Shown: positions 33,321-46,100 of the stretch, one piece after another
How the letters are laid out: every line of letters starts with the position of its first letter
How positions within the stretch are numbered: position 1 is the first letter of the stretch
Assembly: GCF_012489685.1 (NCBI RefSeq)
Contig: NC_080043.1
Location: forward strand, 83,840,292-83,904,291
DNA length: 64,000 bases
Reading direction: 5' to 3'
DNA from: Lotus japonicus
Lineage: Eukaryota; Streptophyta; Magnoliopsida; Fabales; Fabaceae
Position numbers and translations under genes: made by a program
Notes under the pieces: model-generated
What the model saw: the letters and a program-made list of their open reading frames with translations, nothing else
What the model was told of the DNA's origin: nothing
The model's database searches: none

Positions 33321-33828
33321 TTGTCGTATTACAAGATTTTACAAGATACCAATAAAAATTTAGTCAGTTATATTAGTAAAACTTAAACTGTATTACTATT
33401 TGAAATGGATACAATCAAGTGTTTAGAACAAGCTCTCTGGCAAGTACCACTCTTGGCCCTGGCTAGCAGGCCACGCCAGAATACTATGATCCCAACACTC
33501 AACCCTGTTGTGACTTGTGAGTGCTGTGAGAAGACAGACAGTGAAATGAATGTAAATTGCAAAAGCTCTAAAATTCCACCACAAAATAAATTGCTCAGTT
33601 CTTGTCTGGATCCAAAGCTCTAAAATTCCAACACAGATCAATAGTAACCATGAGGGCTGAGGCCTATCTATGGCATCAAGGACAAGGGCAACCGAAAAGG
33701 GGAACATATAAACATATTTCATCCAGTTTCGTGGCCTACATCCAAGATTGGTTGGTCTACCTATGCCCATCTCATCATGCAGTAATGTCAAATTTCTACA
33801 TAAGCTTACATATCAGTAGATAACAACA

Positions 33829-35817
33829 CTACAATTCCAACCTAAAGATAATATCGCTAAAATCTCCGCAAGTTGGCAACGCATCTAACATGGTCTTGAA
33901 ATCAACATTCTCATCAGCATTCCTAGAGTTTGTGACTTGAACACCCTTCAGCCCATGCCACCAACACTTGGCACTACCAGAACAGCAAAAACAGTCTTTC
34001 TCTTTCCTGCCCATAAGCGTCTCATAGAAAAACTGTTGTTTTAGATAATAAACAACTAGAGTTAGAAGTTAACATAACATTTATATTGACTAAAAGCACA
34101 AACCTTTTAAAGCATAATTTCAACGTGTATGGTATAAAACAAAAACATATCTAGGCAAGCTTTTCCTCTATCAGATAGGATAATCACAATGTGTAGGAAT
34201 CTCAATGCTGGAAGCCTGAAAGTACAGTTTTCAATAAAACGGGAAAATGGGGAAACAATGACATACCTCAATGAATGCTCTGCTGCAGTAAAATGAAACA
34301 AAGCACAACAAGATAGTTTCAGGGCAGCAACTTGAAAGTAAGCTATTAACAACAGGCCGAAACAATGTTTCATTTTCAGGAACACATTGTAGCTTCAAGT
34401 GTTTAATGATCGGCGGAGAGGATGAATCTTGCAAGACAACTGGGTTGAATTCATCCTACATAATCCATGGTGTATATATATATATATATATATATATAAG
34501 AAATTAAGTTTTTTTTTTACTAATTAAGAAATTAAGTAAATAAGCAAACAGAATGAATCAATCAATAGCTACTTTACTTACCACAATCGACTGATCTATA
34601 GATAAGGAAAGAGATGCCAAAACATTTTGAGGCTTGAAGTTTTGGATAAATTCCCTCAAGTCAGAAAGATCTAGATGATCAAGGTACATCTCAACATTGA
34701 CTTCTAGTTGACTAGAACTTCTCAGAAAAGATATAATAGGTTTTGGTGCACCATGACCAACATATTGACATGATGATAGATTTGGAGCATCAATGATAAC
34801 CTCCTTCAAGTTAGAGCATTTGGACAACATCAATACCGTGAGTTTATCACTTGAAATACAAATCCTCTCAGACATTGTGCAATTGTCCAATTTCAAAATC
34901 TCAAGGAAATGAAATTTAAGAAACAGTTCAATAAACCACTTCTGTGTGATAACAGTACTCTTAAAATGCCCCAAGTGTAAGCTTTTCAAATTTTTGCACC
35001 TTTCAAACTCCAACTTACAAGTTGTGTCGAAATTAACAGCCCGGTAATATAAATTCTCAAGACTCGGAGAATCAATATAAACCTCCTGAATTCCTATAAT
35101 GTCAACTTTCTTGAGCTTCAGCAGACCACGCATGCTCAAAGAATTCAACAGGCCTTCTGCTCCTCCACCAGGGTTCAACACAGAGCCGCAGAATAAAGAT
35201 ATATATTCAATCAAAGGGCAGCGAGAAATGAGATTCTCTATTACCTGCTCATCTTCAACAAGGACATACCACAATAATAGTTTTCGCAATGAGAAAAACT
35301 TGATTGAATGGTTCATGAATGCTTGATCAATGTGGATTCCGCCAATCAAGTGCATCATCTTAAGTGATTTGGCTTCAAGAACACTTGTCGGCAACACATA
35401 GCCAAGGTCCTGACCTTCCCATTCATCTTCAGCTCTATCAGGCAGGTCGAGATGCAGTACCTCAACACCACTCTCACCAGCCAACTTCAACCAAAGATCA
35501 ACATCCCGAGAATTGTAATAAAGGTCATGAAAGTTCACACTGAGCTTAAACTCTTTGATTGCTAAGCCTTGGTCACGGAACCTTAGCAATGTTTTCTTCA
35601 AATTATCACCAAAGTTCTTTCTCTTCATGAAAAAACCTTCTTCCGTTGTCTTAGAAGCCTTTCCTACCCTTCGGTTGTAAAAGAAAGACAGGATGGGAAA
35701 CGTAGACCACCACGCCTTGGACAAAACACTTGTCCTAGTAGCATCTTTCTCCGGCAGCCTTGACAGAATGTCATGGAGGATGAATATGGGCAAATCTGAT
35801 ATATGATCATCATCCAT
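33829..35817 (-). CDS. F-box/LRR-type protein, three coding exons, 542 aa
   Basis: Exons on the minus strand are 35817-34582, 34455-34267 and 34032-33829. All junctions are in phase 0 (GTG|GTAAGT ... TAG|GAT; GAG|GTATGT ... CAG|TTT). The F-box lies at residues ~3-45 (ISDLPIFILHDILSRLPEKDATRTSVLSKAW). Leu-rich repeats follow over ~130-400 (LKSLHLGHF, LEILKLDNC, LTVLMLSKCSNLKEVIIDAP). The C-terminal exons carry the family tail SSCCPETILL and a Cys-rich end (DCFCCSGSAKCWW). Such proteins are substrate adaptors of SCF ubiquitin ligases, binding SKP1 through the F-box; the target is unknown. Reading past exon 1 gives a false stop seven codons later, so the spliced form is the better model. A (TA)n run lies in intron 1. 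The gene is the only intact copy in a local family. Confidence 0.85.
34473..34497. repeat. (TA)n microsatellite in F-box intron 1
   Basis: About 12 TA units, 18 bp upstream (in transcript direction) of the exon 2 acceptor. Confidence 0.95.
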
Positions 35818-36420
35818 TTGTTGATTAAAACCGCACCTGAAATCAACTAAAACAACAACAGAAACATGTGAAATGGAGAAACTACGTTAAAGTTAAACCA
35901 ACATATCTTACAAAATCGAACCTTTTGAATCAATATAGTACCCCTTTACAAAGTTGGTATATTTAAAGTAAAGTTTAAACTACAACACCTAGTTCAAAAA
36001 CCAGCACATAACAGTGGGTAATGCTAGAAAGTGTTTGGTAAAACAGAGAAATTGAAGAGACATTCAAGAAATAGACACCCTTAAGGCTTTCAGAGGAAAA
36101 AGAACAAAAGAGGAATAGCAGAACAAACAAACAAAACAAACCTTTTGCTACACACTGAGAAGGAAAACGTAACACCAAATTGAATCCAAAACCTTTCCTG
36201 TCAAATGGTAAGCCAAATATGAGAAAGAGATCAGGTGCCGGATGAAGTAAGAATAAAAACTGAGCTTCACCTAAGACAGATGTTGAAAATGGAAATAAAG
36301 AGTGAAAAGGATGTTTGTATTGCAGCAGTAGCAGTAGCAGTAGCAGTAGCAGATGAGTGTCTTGAAAAAGGAAACAAATTTTATTACTAAATTTTTTCTT
36401 TCCAATTAATGGTCTCACTG
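35818..36420 (-). other. 5' untranslated/promoter region of the F-box gene
   Basis: A T-rich tract and TTTCAG 10-15 bases before the start codon suggest a 5'-UTR intron acceptor (minus strand, ~35835). The ORF at 35975-36418 is hydrophobic and without family features, so it is probably UTR or intron. Confidence 0.4.
36321..36353. repeat. GCAGTA microsatellite
   Basis: About five tandem copies of the hexamer GCAGTA (read TACTGC on the minus strand) in the presumed 5' leader of the F-box gene. Confidence 0.9.
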
Positions 36421-37379
36421 ACTTTGCAGTCTACTTTCATGTCAACTTTTTGAGAGAGAATTAATTGTCTGAGAGAAATGTGGTTAGAGAGATGATCGTG
36501 AGAGTTTTATCTTTAATGCATAGGGAGCAAAATAAAATCTAAATAAAATCTAGCTAGGCAGGTGCTAGTGAAAGGAGTAGTCTAGTCTAGTCTACCCGGC
36601 CACGTGATTAAGGCCAAGGAGTCAAGTCTAATCAAGTGTCTATAGAGAAGACCAAAGTCTCAACTCTCAAGGACTAGCCTCAAAGGGTGAGCTTGCCGTT
36701 GTAAGTGCAGGACCCTTGTTCCTCTCTCTTCCACTGCAAGCTTGTACTAATGAGCTCTCTTTCACCTTCTTTGACAATGTTAATTTTAGACTACTAATTG
36801 TAATCTCAAATAATGTATTCTTATGGTATGAACACTTTAAGTCTTTAACAAAGTTTAAAATAAGTGATCTAATTCTAATTTCCGGTATTATTTAGCTCTT
36901 TTGAAATCCAAACTCCGACAATGTAATGTAAAAACGTAGATTTAAAACTATTTCATTCTTAATTCTGGAATGAATTGCACTGTTACAGAATCAAGTAATT
37001 TAGAAGCATTGATTTAAATTGTTATTTTACATAATAATTTTAATTGTTGTTTTGATGCATTATATAATTGTTAGTTAATTATATAATGATTTTAATTAGA
37101 TTAATTTATTTTCTTGTGGATATAGTTATAACTAGGTGCGGTTCTATCTACAACTGGTCTTGCACCATATGTTTCTCATACTACATTCCCTCATTGAGCG
37201 CGTTTAACCACCTTATGTTTAGAGGGAATAATTATATCTTCACACCTCATTTTTTAATAGTAAATGTAGGTGAAAAAAGAGTAGAGAGATGTGTATATAT
37301 CATAACTCATTTAGAAATCATCGCCATAGCAACCACCACCGCAGCGAGAACACATGCTACACCTTCGGCTATATGGAGG
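36421..37379. other. intergenic DNA, no gene seen
   Basis: Unique-looking AT-rich sequence; short direct TCTAG repeats near 36580. No supported feature. Confidence 0.5.
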
Positions 37380-38300
37380 ATTTGGTCTTCATTTTTCCAT
37401 ACTTTCTCGGAACATGATTTTCGATTGAACCCCATTCTCAGATTCTAAATGAAGCACAGATAAGCACCACCCAATATATACCACACGTAATGAAAAAGAT
37501 GCTGTTAGGATCAGTATTTGAACAAGGCTTAGAAGGATACAATGCTGAGGTTCCATGACCAAGGTTTACCTATAAGGGAATTTACTCTTAGGATAAGGTC
37601 CTCTGATCCTTTTACTATGTCTCCTCGTACTGATAACTGGATGTTGTTGGCAGTGAGAGTGGCATCCATTTGCTGCACCTTACGCAGCTCTCATTATGCT
37701 AATTATCATCCTTGGTTAACCTATTGCTTGCTTCCAAAGATCCTTGAATCCAAATCAGTAGTGAGGTTCATTTTTTTGGGGGTGTCTTAGAATTGATAAT
37801 GGATTCATAATTAGTGCTCGTTGCAAGAATGATCCTTGAGCAATGTCTATGTGGGAGAAGGGAAGGCAATCCAGAATCTCATTTGATAGTTGTCTTTTGA
37901 TTGAATATATGACATTGAAGTACTGTTCAGGGTTCAGATTTGTAAGCATACATAGTTTACCTAAGCTCAAGGGAGTTGACTCTAGAGGACTACCGGGGGT
38001 TGTTTTTTATGCAACAACAAGCCCCAAGACCAGCATGAACAAGTGCAAAAATTTAGGAGATCTATGTTTACCATTTCCATGGACACAACTCAGTGACTAC
38101 TTGAAATTCTCCTAAAGAATTTCCTCCCCTTCAGCAGTTGCTCTGAATTTATACAATTAGGATTAACTCCTCCCGTAGAATCATCCCTACACAATTTTTT
38201 ATGATGCTAATCCCTACACAAAATTGATATTATTATTTTCTTCCCTATAATCCACCACCCATTCATAATGAGAAAGAGATAAACCACAAATCCTTTGACC
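37380..38300 (+). pseudogene. F-box gene fragment 2 (degenerate)
   Basis: Frames at 37542-37790 (MLRFHDQGLPIREFTLRI, then DNWMLLAV) and 37860-38110 (RQSRISFDSCLLIEYMTLKYC, then LPKLKGVDS) correspond to successive parts of the intact gene (LLRFRDQGLAIKEFKLSV; NLISRCPLIEYISLFC; LKLKKVDIIG). Frameshifts lie between them. The F-box start is missing or unrecognisable. Its 5' flank (37398-37500) matches that of fragment 1, and its 3' flank (ATCCACCACCCATTCATAATG at ~38250) also recurs there. Confidence 0.65.
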
Positions 38301-38329
38301 TTAATAATAAAGATTTTACGAGATATGAT

Positions 38330-39465
38330 TAATACAATGAATCTAGTGTTCAGATCCAGCTCTGGCCTGTATCACCCTTGGCCCTGGAGTGCAGGCCATG
38401 CCAGAATACTATGATACCTGCCCTTAACTGCGGGCTAAGATTGGCTACAAGTTCAACCCTGTTGTTATTTCTGGGAGAAGACAGACATTGAAATCAATAT
38501 CAATTGCAAAAGATGGAATTCGGTTCATGTCTTCCTTTTCAAGCTCTAAAATTCCACCACAAATCAATTGCTACATAGTTATGGCTGAGTTATGTACGTC
38601 TCAACTGTTTAAGTTGCATCATTAACATGTAACTTTGGATACAATAATGCATTAGTGCCACTACTAGTTTCTTTCACCTAAGTCAATAACATTAGTCAAG
38701 CAAGTAGAATTGGTTACTTCTTCATTGTAGTTCTTTCAGACCTGTTCTTTCAAACTTCACCCAACAATAAGGCATTTTATTTAACCATCAGGCCTTTTAA
38801 TGGCATCAATTAAGGACAAGGGCAACCGAAAAGAAGACCATATAGACAAATTTCATCCAGTTTCACGGCCTACATCCAAGATTGGTTGGTCTACCTTTGC
38901 CCATCTCATTATGCAGTGACGTCAAACTTCTACATAAGCATACCTATCAGTTGATAACACTACAATTCCAACCTAAAGATAATATTGTCATGAGCTGCCC
39001 AAGTTGGCAACGCATCTAACAAGGTCTTAAAATCAACATTCTCATCAGCATTCCTAGTGTTTATGACTTTAACACCCTTCAGAGTTCAGCCCATGCCACC
39101 AACACTTAGCACTACCAGAACTGCAAAAACAGTCATTCTCTTTCCTGCCCATAAGCGTCTCATAGAAAAACTGTAGTTTTAGACAATAAACAGCTAAAGT
39201 TAGGAGTTCCAATAACATTTATATTGACTAAAAGCACAAACCTTTTAAAGCATAAATTCAACGTGTCTGGTATAAAACAAAAACATACCCTCTACCAGAT
39301 AGGACAATAGCAATGTGTAGGAATAAAAAATGCAGGAAGCAAGAAATAAGATGCTCTATTGCCTGCTCATCTTCCAGAAGGACACGACACAATGATAATT
39401 CTCGCAATGAGAAAAACTTGATTGAATGGTTCATGAATGCCCACTTATATGAGATAATGACGTAC
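38330..39465 (-). pseudogene. F-box gene fragment 3 (exon 3, intron and a piece of exon 1)
   Basis: Sequence 38800-39290 parallels 33660-34140 almost base for base. The exon 3 copy (39170-38960) has a 7-bp insertion after the WWHGL codons (near 39082), shifting the frame. At 39345-39458 a ~110-bp piece matches exon 1 of the intact gene (35225-35328). Exon 2, most of exon 1 and the F-box are deleted. Upstream of the exon copies, 38340-38470 matches 33415-33520. Confidence 0.8.
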
Positions 39466-40249
39466 TCGGGCATAGCAGGCCCAGACCCAATTGGCGTCGC
39501 TGTTGCAATTGAGGGGACTGGTTAAGGAATGGATGAGGGTAACTGGCGGAATCAGCTCTGATATCACTAGTTTTACTGAGCCAGGGCAATGCTATGTCTT
39601 GAACGGTAGCATTGTCTCTGTCCAGTTTAACTTGAGCAATTTTATTAAGCTTGAGGCCGTCACCTTGGAGCAATATGGTGGTGTCCAGTTTCAACGTGTC
39701 ACCACCATATTTTGGGCTTATCAACAAGGTCAGGCCGGTTTGATTTTATGTCAAACCATGGAAGCCCTTCTCACACTTGCATTCATCGCTTTGAGATCCA
39801 TGGAGCCTGACTTGAGTTCTCCAATGACTATGCATGCCTAGCAGTTTTTTTGTTTAGATGTAGGATATCTGTATGTATACCAGATGCAGCTACTATTGAT
39901 GCTTGAAATGGATGATTGTTTAAGTGTGCTTAAACTACTATGTCTGTACCTACTTCATAGCACAGCACATCCTTTCTCCCATTTTCTATGAAACGATCTC
40001 TGTCATCCTTCTTTAAAAAATAAAAAAAGATCTGTCATCCTTTTTCTATGACTGAACGACAACGAACAATTAAGAAGTTGATATTCTCACCCCATGGCCA
40101 AAACTTCAAAATTACCCCTTTCTCTTTCACGTTCTTACCCATCACTCCCTAGCCTTTTTTTTTTATTATACTATATTTTGTTACCGAGTTTTAAATAGTT
40201 CATTTTATAGATAAATGTTAGTTGTTACTTGTTAATTGTTAATAAATTA
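39466..40249. other. intergenic DNA with an unplaced retroelement-like scrap
   Basis: On the minus strand TGATATCAGAGC (39566-39555) is one or two bases from the common Met-tRNA primer-binding site. The surrounding open frames (39431-39841, both strands) have no recognisable domain. No LTR border could be drawn. Confidence 0.3.
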
Positions 40250-40557
40250 CTCTCATTCGATCCACAAAATTTGTTGTTTAAGGTTGTGACACGAAGGTAA
40301 GATAACAATTATTGATAGTATATTGTTACTAAAGTACCATTCTTTAATTTTACTAGTATCATGTGTAGCTATTAAATTCTTCTTAAAAAGAAAGAAATGT
40401 AGTTGGTTAATATGAAAGGTGATAAGTGAGATAAGATATATTAAATTAAGGTATAAGCGGGAAAAATTAGCAAAAACTACATTGATTTTCTAAAACAACA
40501 AACATTTTAAAATAATAAAAAAATGTCCAAAACAACAATCTTTATGAACGAAGGGAG
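40250..40557. mobile_element. Stowaway-like MITE
   Basis: The ends CTCTCATTCGATCCACAAAA and (reverse complement of the right end) CTCCCTTCGTTCATAAAG are similar and lie between TA dinucleotides (40248-40249 and 40558-40559). This is the Tc1/mariner-MITE pattern; 308 bp. Confidence 0.65.
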
Positions 40558-40601
40558 TAGTTCATTTCCCTTAGCTCACTCATCCCACCCACCGAGTTTT
40601 A

Positions 40602-42559
40602 TGTCACGACCCAAAAATCTCAAGCCGTGACCGGCGCACGGACTATCACCCCAAGTCCGGCAAGCCTTTTACACATAACCCGTTTATAACCAATTCACCA
40701 GGATAAATACGTCCGCATAAATTTAAAAAAAAAAAAAAAAACGACAGAGTCTCCTCTGTATTTCTGTAATCTCAAAATAACATAACCTGCTAAATAATAT
40801 TCTCCAAATCCATAATTTCAGGAAAAGGTACAAAACCAAAATTCGACGCTCAGCGTCAACTTTTAAAATAAAACAATGCCGTCAACCCCAAACTAAAATC
40901 ACCTATGACTCCCTATAGCTGCAGATAACTAGAGTCAAAAGAAAATAAAATAGCAATGAGGCCACCAGCCAATGGAGGCCTACCAGCAAGACAACTGACA
41001 ATCTGAATCCAGGAACAGCCTGCTACTCAGCTGCTGAAGAATCTGTGGATAAAATAATAAAGGGGTAAGTCACAAAGACTTAGTGAGGATTTAACAACCA
41101 CCATGAACAGGAAAGGGGAAACATATGAAGCACGAGTTTTTTTTCACTATCAGTTCAGAGTGGATAACATATATAATATTAATAAAATTAATAAGCATCA
41201 ATTCAAATAAGAGATGATCAAACTGTCAGGTTTATAAATAACTGTTTCAATGAAACTGAATAAAAAAATTCATGTCAGTCATGTGAAAGCATTTAAAAAT
41301 CAGAAATATAATTTAATAGGGTCACACATGTAGAACCGTGAGGCGGCTCCATCTCGTTGATAGCCCTCTCCTCCTAAGGGATGGCCTATCCGATAGGGGC
41401 GGCTCCATCTAACGGATAGCCCTTTCCTCTCTCGTATCACATGTCGAATCGTATTACCGGGGGAAGCTACATCTCGTTGATAGCCCTCTCCGTGCACTGG
41501 CGGCTCCATCTAACGGATAGCCCTCTCCTCCCGGAATCAATCTAACTAGGTGCACCTAGGCCGTTACCTCCGTTAACGGCTACGGGGTTCTATCAAGGAT
41601 CCCCAAAACCGTTTTCTCAAATCAGTTCAAGTCTCATCAAGAGTCTCAAAATCAACTTTCCAAGTTCATAATCTCAGTTTCACATAATTTCCAAAATCAA
41701 AGTAATATAAATTGTTTTCTCATGTCAGTTCAGAATCAGACTCAGATCATTTTCATAAAACCAGTTTTCAGATAATTCACGAATTGTAAAGCATGTTTCC
41801 CCAATTTAAATAAATATGCAATATGCTAAAATAATCAAATCATCAGTTGTATAATTATTAAAAGTAAGTCACAGTGATTGGAAAATCACTCACAGCTATA
41901 ACGAGCCAACTGGATCGTCCTCAGAAATTTCGCGACAACCCAACGAACCTTCACCCGTCGAATCTGAATCACCAAAATTAAATTTCAACCTTCAGCAACT
42001 ATAATCTTATGTCGTACTACCCGTGAGCAACTACAGAAACCCCAATTATATACCTAAAGCCCTAAATAATTTTACCTTCATCTAACATACAGTACAATGC
42101 TAATCTCCAAATTTGTGGGTTGAGAAATATACCTTAAAGAAAATTAAACAATGCAACTTGAATGGCCAAGTACTCCTCTCTGCAACTCTGGTTTCCAAAT
42201 ATTATTCCCAAGGTCTCCCACGTGAATGCCAAAGCTTTCCAATTTGAATTCTTTCCAATATGAATGTGTATCTAATATGGTGGAATAACACTTCCTTCAC
42301 TGTCACCTATCTCACGTGGGTACTGTAGGGTTCTTTTATTTGAAGAAGAATTGGAGTTGAAGGGAAAGAGATTGTCACAAGGTAGCGCACATGAGGAGAA
42401 GGATGGCGGCGAATTCAGAGAGAAAGAAATTGGGTTTCACTGTTTGCTAAAAGGGGTGTGTGGGGCTGCACGTTGCAATCTAATTTTTTTTTTCTCCTTT
42501 TTTTTTCTAATCTCCTTTTTATTAAAACAAACCAAATTAATATTAAACGGTGCGTTTCA
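40602..42559 (-). mobile_element. solo LTR (1.96 kb), third in the window
   Basis: On the plus strand it starts TGTCACGACCC and ends GTGCGTTTCA, flanked by a perfect 5-bp duplication TTTTA (40597-40601 and 42560-42564). The end with GGGTCGTGACA (minus strand) resembles the 3' end of gypsy-type LTRs, so the LTR is read on the minus strand. An internal region (41335-41525) has four to five copies of a CGGCTCCATCT(A/C)... GATAGCCCTCTCC unit. No internal retroelement sequence is present. Confidence 0.8.
41335..41525. repeat. short dispersed-tandem repeats inside the third solo LTR
   Basis: GGCTCCATCT followed by CGTTGATAGCCCTCTCC or AACGGATAGCCCTCTCC occurs about five times with variable spacers. 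Confidence 0.8.
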
Positions 42560-42597
42560 TTTTAAATAGTGATATATTAAAAACAGACTCTTAGATA

Positions 42598-42704
42598 CTC
42601 CCTCCGATTCACAAATATTATTGTTTAAGGTTGTGTTAGAAAGAGTAAAATCATAATTATTGATAATACAATGTTATTAAAACACTCCTATTTAACATAG
42701 GGAG
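42598..42704. mobile_element. short Stowaway-like MITE
   Basis: Begins CTCCCTCCGATTCACAAATA, ends ACATAGGGAG, between TA dinucleotides (42596-42597, 42705-42706). It shares TTGTTTAAGGTTGTG with the MITE at 40250, so both belong to one family; 107 bp, probably deleted. Confidence 0.6.
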
Positions 42705-42706
42705 TA

Positions 42707-43123
42707 TTTAGGAAAAATAAGCTACTCGATTTTCTAAATTCGGTAAATGAGTTAATGAATTTTAAATCCCGGTATATTAAAAAGAAGCTATTGGGTTTTA
42801 AAAAATTAAGTGCGTAAGTTGAAAAATACTCTCCTTTGGTTCCATTCATAAAAAAAGACCACACTTCGTCATAGGAATATAATTTGATATTCAGCTGCCT
42901 CTCAGGCTCAGACGAGTGATGGGAGGAGATTCAGGACAGCGCCCTTAACTTAAATCCGTATACATTCTTTAAAAAAAATACAATTCATAGTGTACATAAA
43001 TTAAACAAATGAAGACTAACTAACAAGCATCAAAGTTCAAGGGTACAAAATACAAAGATCTCAAGACTGTTCTTTTCCAAAGTCCTTGAATCTGAGGTAA
43101 AACACCAAATGGACTCATCTTAG
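42707..43123. other. intergenic/3' UTR of UBP6, no other feature
   Basis: AT-rich. The part next to 43123 is the 3' untranslated region of the UBP6 gene; its end was not located. Confidence 0.5.
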
Positions 43124-46100
43124 CTACGGAGATACAACACGAGCCTTGTACATGATTATATACGCCATATGCCAATCACCTAGAGATAAAGATGATTTTA
43201 ACAAATTTATTAGATGTTAGCTCATACTAGGATCAATAAAACAAGGTAATGACTATATTTTTTATATCATAGTACAAAAAATTAATTCTGCATATGCTCA
43301 CCTCCTCCAGATAGTTTAGTGATGTCTTCTTCCAGTCTTGGTTTGGGATTGTCATCATCAAACTCAATCCATTTGCCTGTTACGAATAAATAAATATTAA
43401 TAAATATTATTACTTCGAAGACTTTGACATACACACAGGCAATCAATGGAAAATCATAAATTGGTTTCCTAGAACCAACCATTTTCTTGCTTGACCCATC
43501 CAACATAATGTCCTGAATCAGCACTTCGACCCTTGTGGGTCAACACAGCAACCAAATCATAAACTCCAGTCATCTGGGTTTCCTTTTCACCTGCACACAG
43601 AATGGAGAGTAAAAAGAAGAAAGATTGATTATGGAAAAAATTAAATAATTTAGCAGTAGAATGTTGCAGGTTTTTACCTTCCTCCATTGGAGCAACAGAT
43701 GGCTCCCCTCCTCCATTTGATGATCCCTGAATCAACGAAAGAAGCAAAGTATAAGGGATTATGTTAACTTATGCACATTGAGGCATGTGTGATATATGGA
43801 ATGGCGGATCCAAAGAATATAATTCGCTGCGTAATAAATGATCATTCCATTCAATGTTTGGAAGCTTCAGAAATGAAACAGCTTTTATATTTGGATCCGT
43901 GCAATCAAAAGTAAATCTAGAATTAAAAACTCGTCATTTATTGGAGAATGTTTTTTTTTCTTTACCACTTGATGATTGAAAAATGTTGCTTAAAAAACAC
44001 GATTTTGTTTGTAGACAGAAAATCAAAGAGTACACAAATTTAACAGCACTTATAGTTGTCTATTTAAAAACATAATGGGGTGTTTGGAAAAGAAAAAATA
44101 CATGGAGCATCATCCACCACTCTGAAGGAATGAGGTTCGATGCCCCAATTTAATTATGCAAAATGAAGTATGGGATGAAATTATTATTCCATACTGCTAA
44201 TGCTAGCAAACATGGCAATCGTGGAATGGTATCACCATTGCACCATGTTAGGTTTGGTAGTTTCCTCACCTCAGCATCGGACATTTTTACATCATTTTCT
44301 TTGTGAACAGCGCTTTTCTCTTTCACTTTCAGACCAAGCTTTTTGCCTTCTTCATTTCTTAGGATCTGTGGTAAAATTTCCAAAATTAGATAATAGTCCC
44401 CCACCCATTTTACTAATTAAACATCTTCTCATTATGAACAACCACTAGACTTTCAAATGTCAAAACAATGTGGATACCTGTCTAGGAGTTTCCAACTTTT
44501 TACGAAGGTCTTCAGAACAAAGATCATATACATCCAACTCGAGAGGATAATCCACTTTCTGAGATAAGCAAGCGCAAGTTCATGGTAAAATATATATTTT
44601 TTAAAGCAAACATAAGCTTAGAAAGAAAATCATACCAACCCCCATCCCTACCAAAAAAAAAATAGTGAGTGAGCATTACCCGCAAAATTTTAGCCTTCTG
44701 GTTTGATTCCCTCTTCCAAAAAAAACGGACGAACTGAACAGTCAAGTACCTTGAAAAGACAAAATTTGAAAAACTCTCAGAATTGAATCCCTCAGAGCAA
44801 TTAACACGAAACTCAAGAAACAGACAATCTTCATCTGAACTACCAATTGTGAGGTCTAATTCAGCCAAAACGCAGACTGGTATTTTGATTGACCTATGAG
44901 ACAGATTACAAGTGATACCATAAAATTTGAACAACTCTTTCATATAAATTCTAAGGTGTATGGTAAATTAACTGAGCTTTGTTACTTAACAGGTAACACT
45001 ATCCAGTATCCAAACTCAATTGTAGGAATTAAAATTTATTTTCAGAATACCTGAAGAAAATTGTCTATGCAGACTCAATTTAGAAACCTAACCTATCTAG
45101 ACCTAACCAAGCAAGTCCTGCATCATTATAACAGAATCATACCAAGATGTTGACAGTTTACAATTATGATTTTGCCCTCATGTCTGCGTGGGTTATTTTT
45201 TCTTTTTTTGGGAGGGACGTGGGGGTTTACAAATTTAAGCTGGACAACAGAGAAAAAAGAAAGAATAAACAATTGGATTCCAATCATAGCCCCTGCTACA
45301 GATAAAAATCACCATTGGATTCCACTCACTGTCCCTGAATGGATTTTATACTTAACATTGTATCAAAATTAAAGCAAGTGGTTAGGAATTTGACGACTTC
45401 CACCTCCATTCATTATAATTCAAGTAAATTTCAGCACAGCGTAAAAGGGATATATCATATATGTATTACCCACCCAAAATACTCGTGAATAGGGGTGTTT
45501 TCCAACTAAAATCACATGTTCATGGCTAAAGAAAAAAATCAAGAAAACATAATCATAACTACAAAAAGTAGAATTTTAACCTTGGCAAGGCATTGATGTG
45601 TGATTCCTTCAAGTAGATAGCGCTACGGCCCAACACAGGGGAAGCCTTTTCCAACTCTGATTTTAATCCCTGCAAAAGTAAGCTAGGTTTATAATAATGG
45701 TGTAAGACTAATAAAGCATTAAACCAATATACGATGATCCCTCCCCGTGTACATAAGTTTGAGTGGTTTTCAGCAATCCAGTATATTATAGCACGTCCAC
45801 TGATGCAATGACATATGGTTACAGCTTTATCAAGAAATTATAAGTAAAAACTCCGAGTGAATTGGGTGAAAAGGATGGAAAAAAGAGAGAGAAGGGATAG
45901 ATAGGTCAAGCAACAGAGCATTAAGGATGAAAAAGCTAGTCAAGCAAAAACAAAACAAAAAAAATAGTGGTTTGACTACCCAGGAGAAATAACACCCTCA
46001 GTAAACAACACGCACACTGTTGTCAAAGGAAAGAGAGAAGCTTTGGTACTAACATGTTTTAGACCTTCATGCAAATGGTTCACCTCCTGAGATATGTGGC

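Noticed and set aside
39431..39841. Overlapping ORFs of 116 and 98 codons near a PBS-like motif
   Set aside because: No recognisable domain on either strand and no LTR border; kept only as an unplaced scrap.
41300..41509. 69-codon ORF in the third solo LTR
   Set aside because: Arises from the short GATAGCCCTCTCC repeats.
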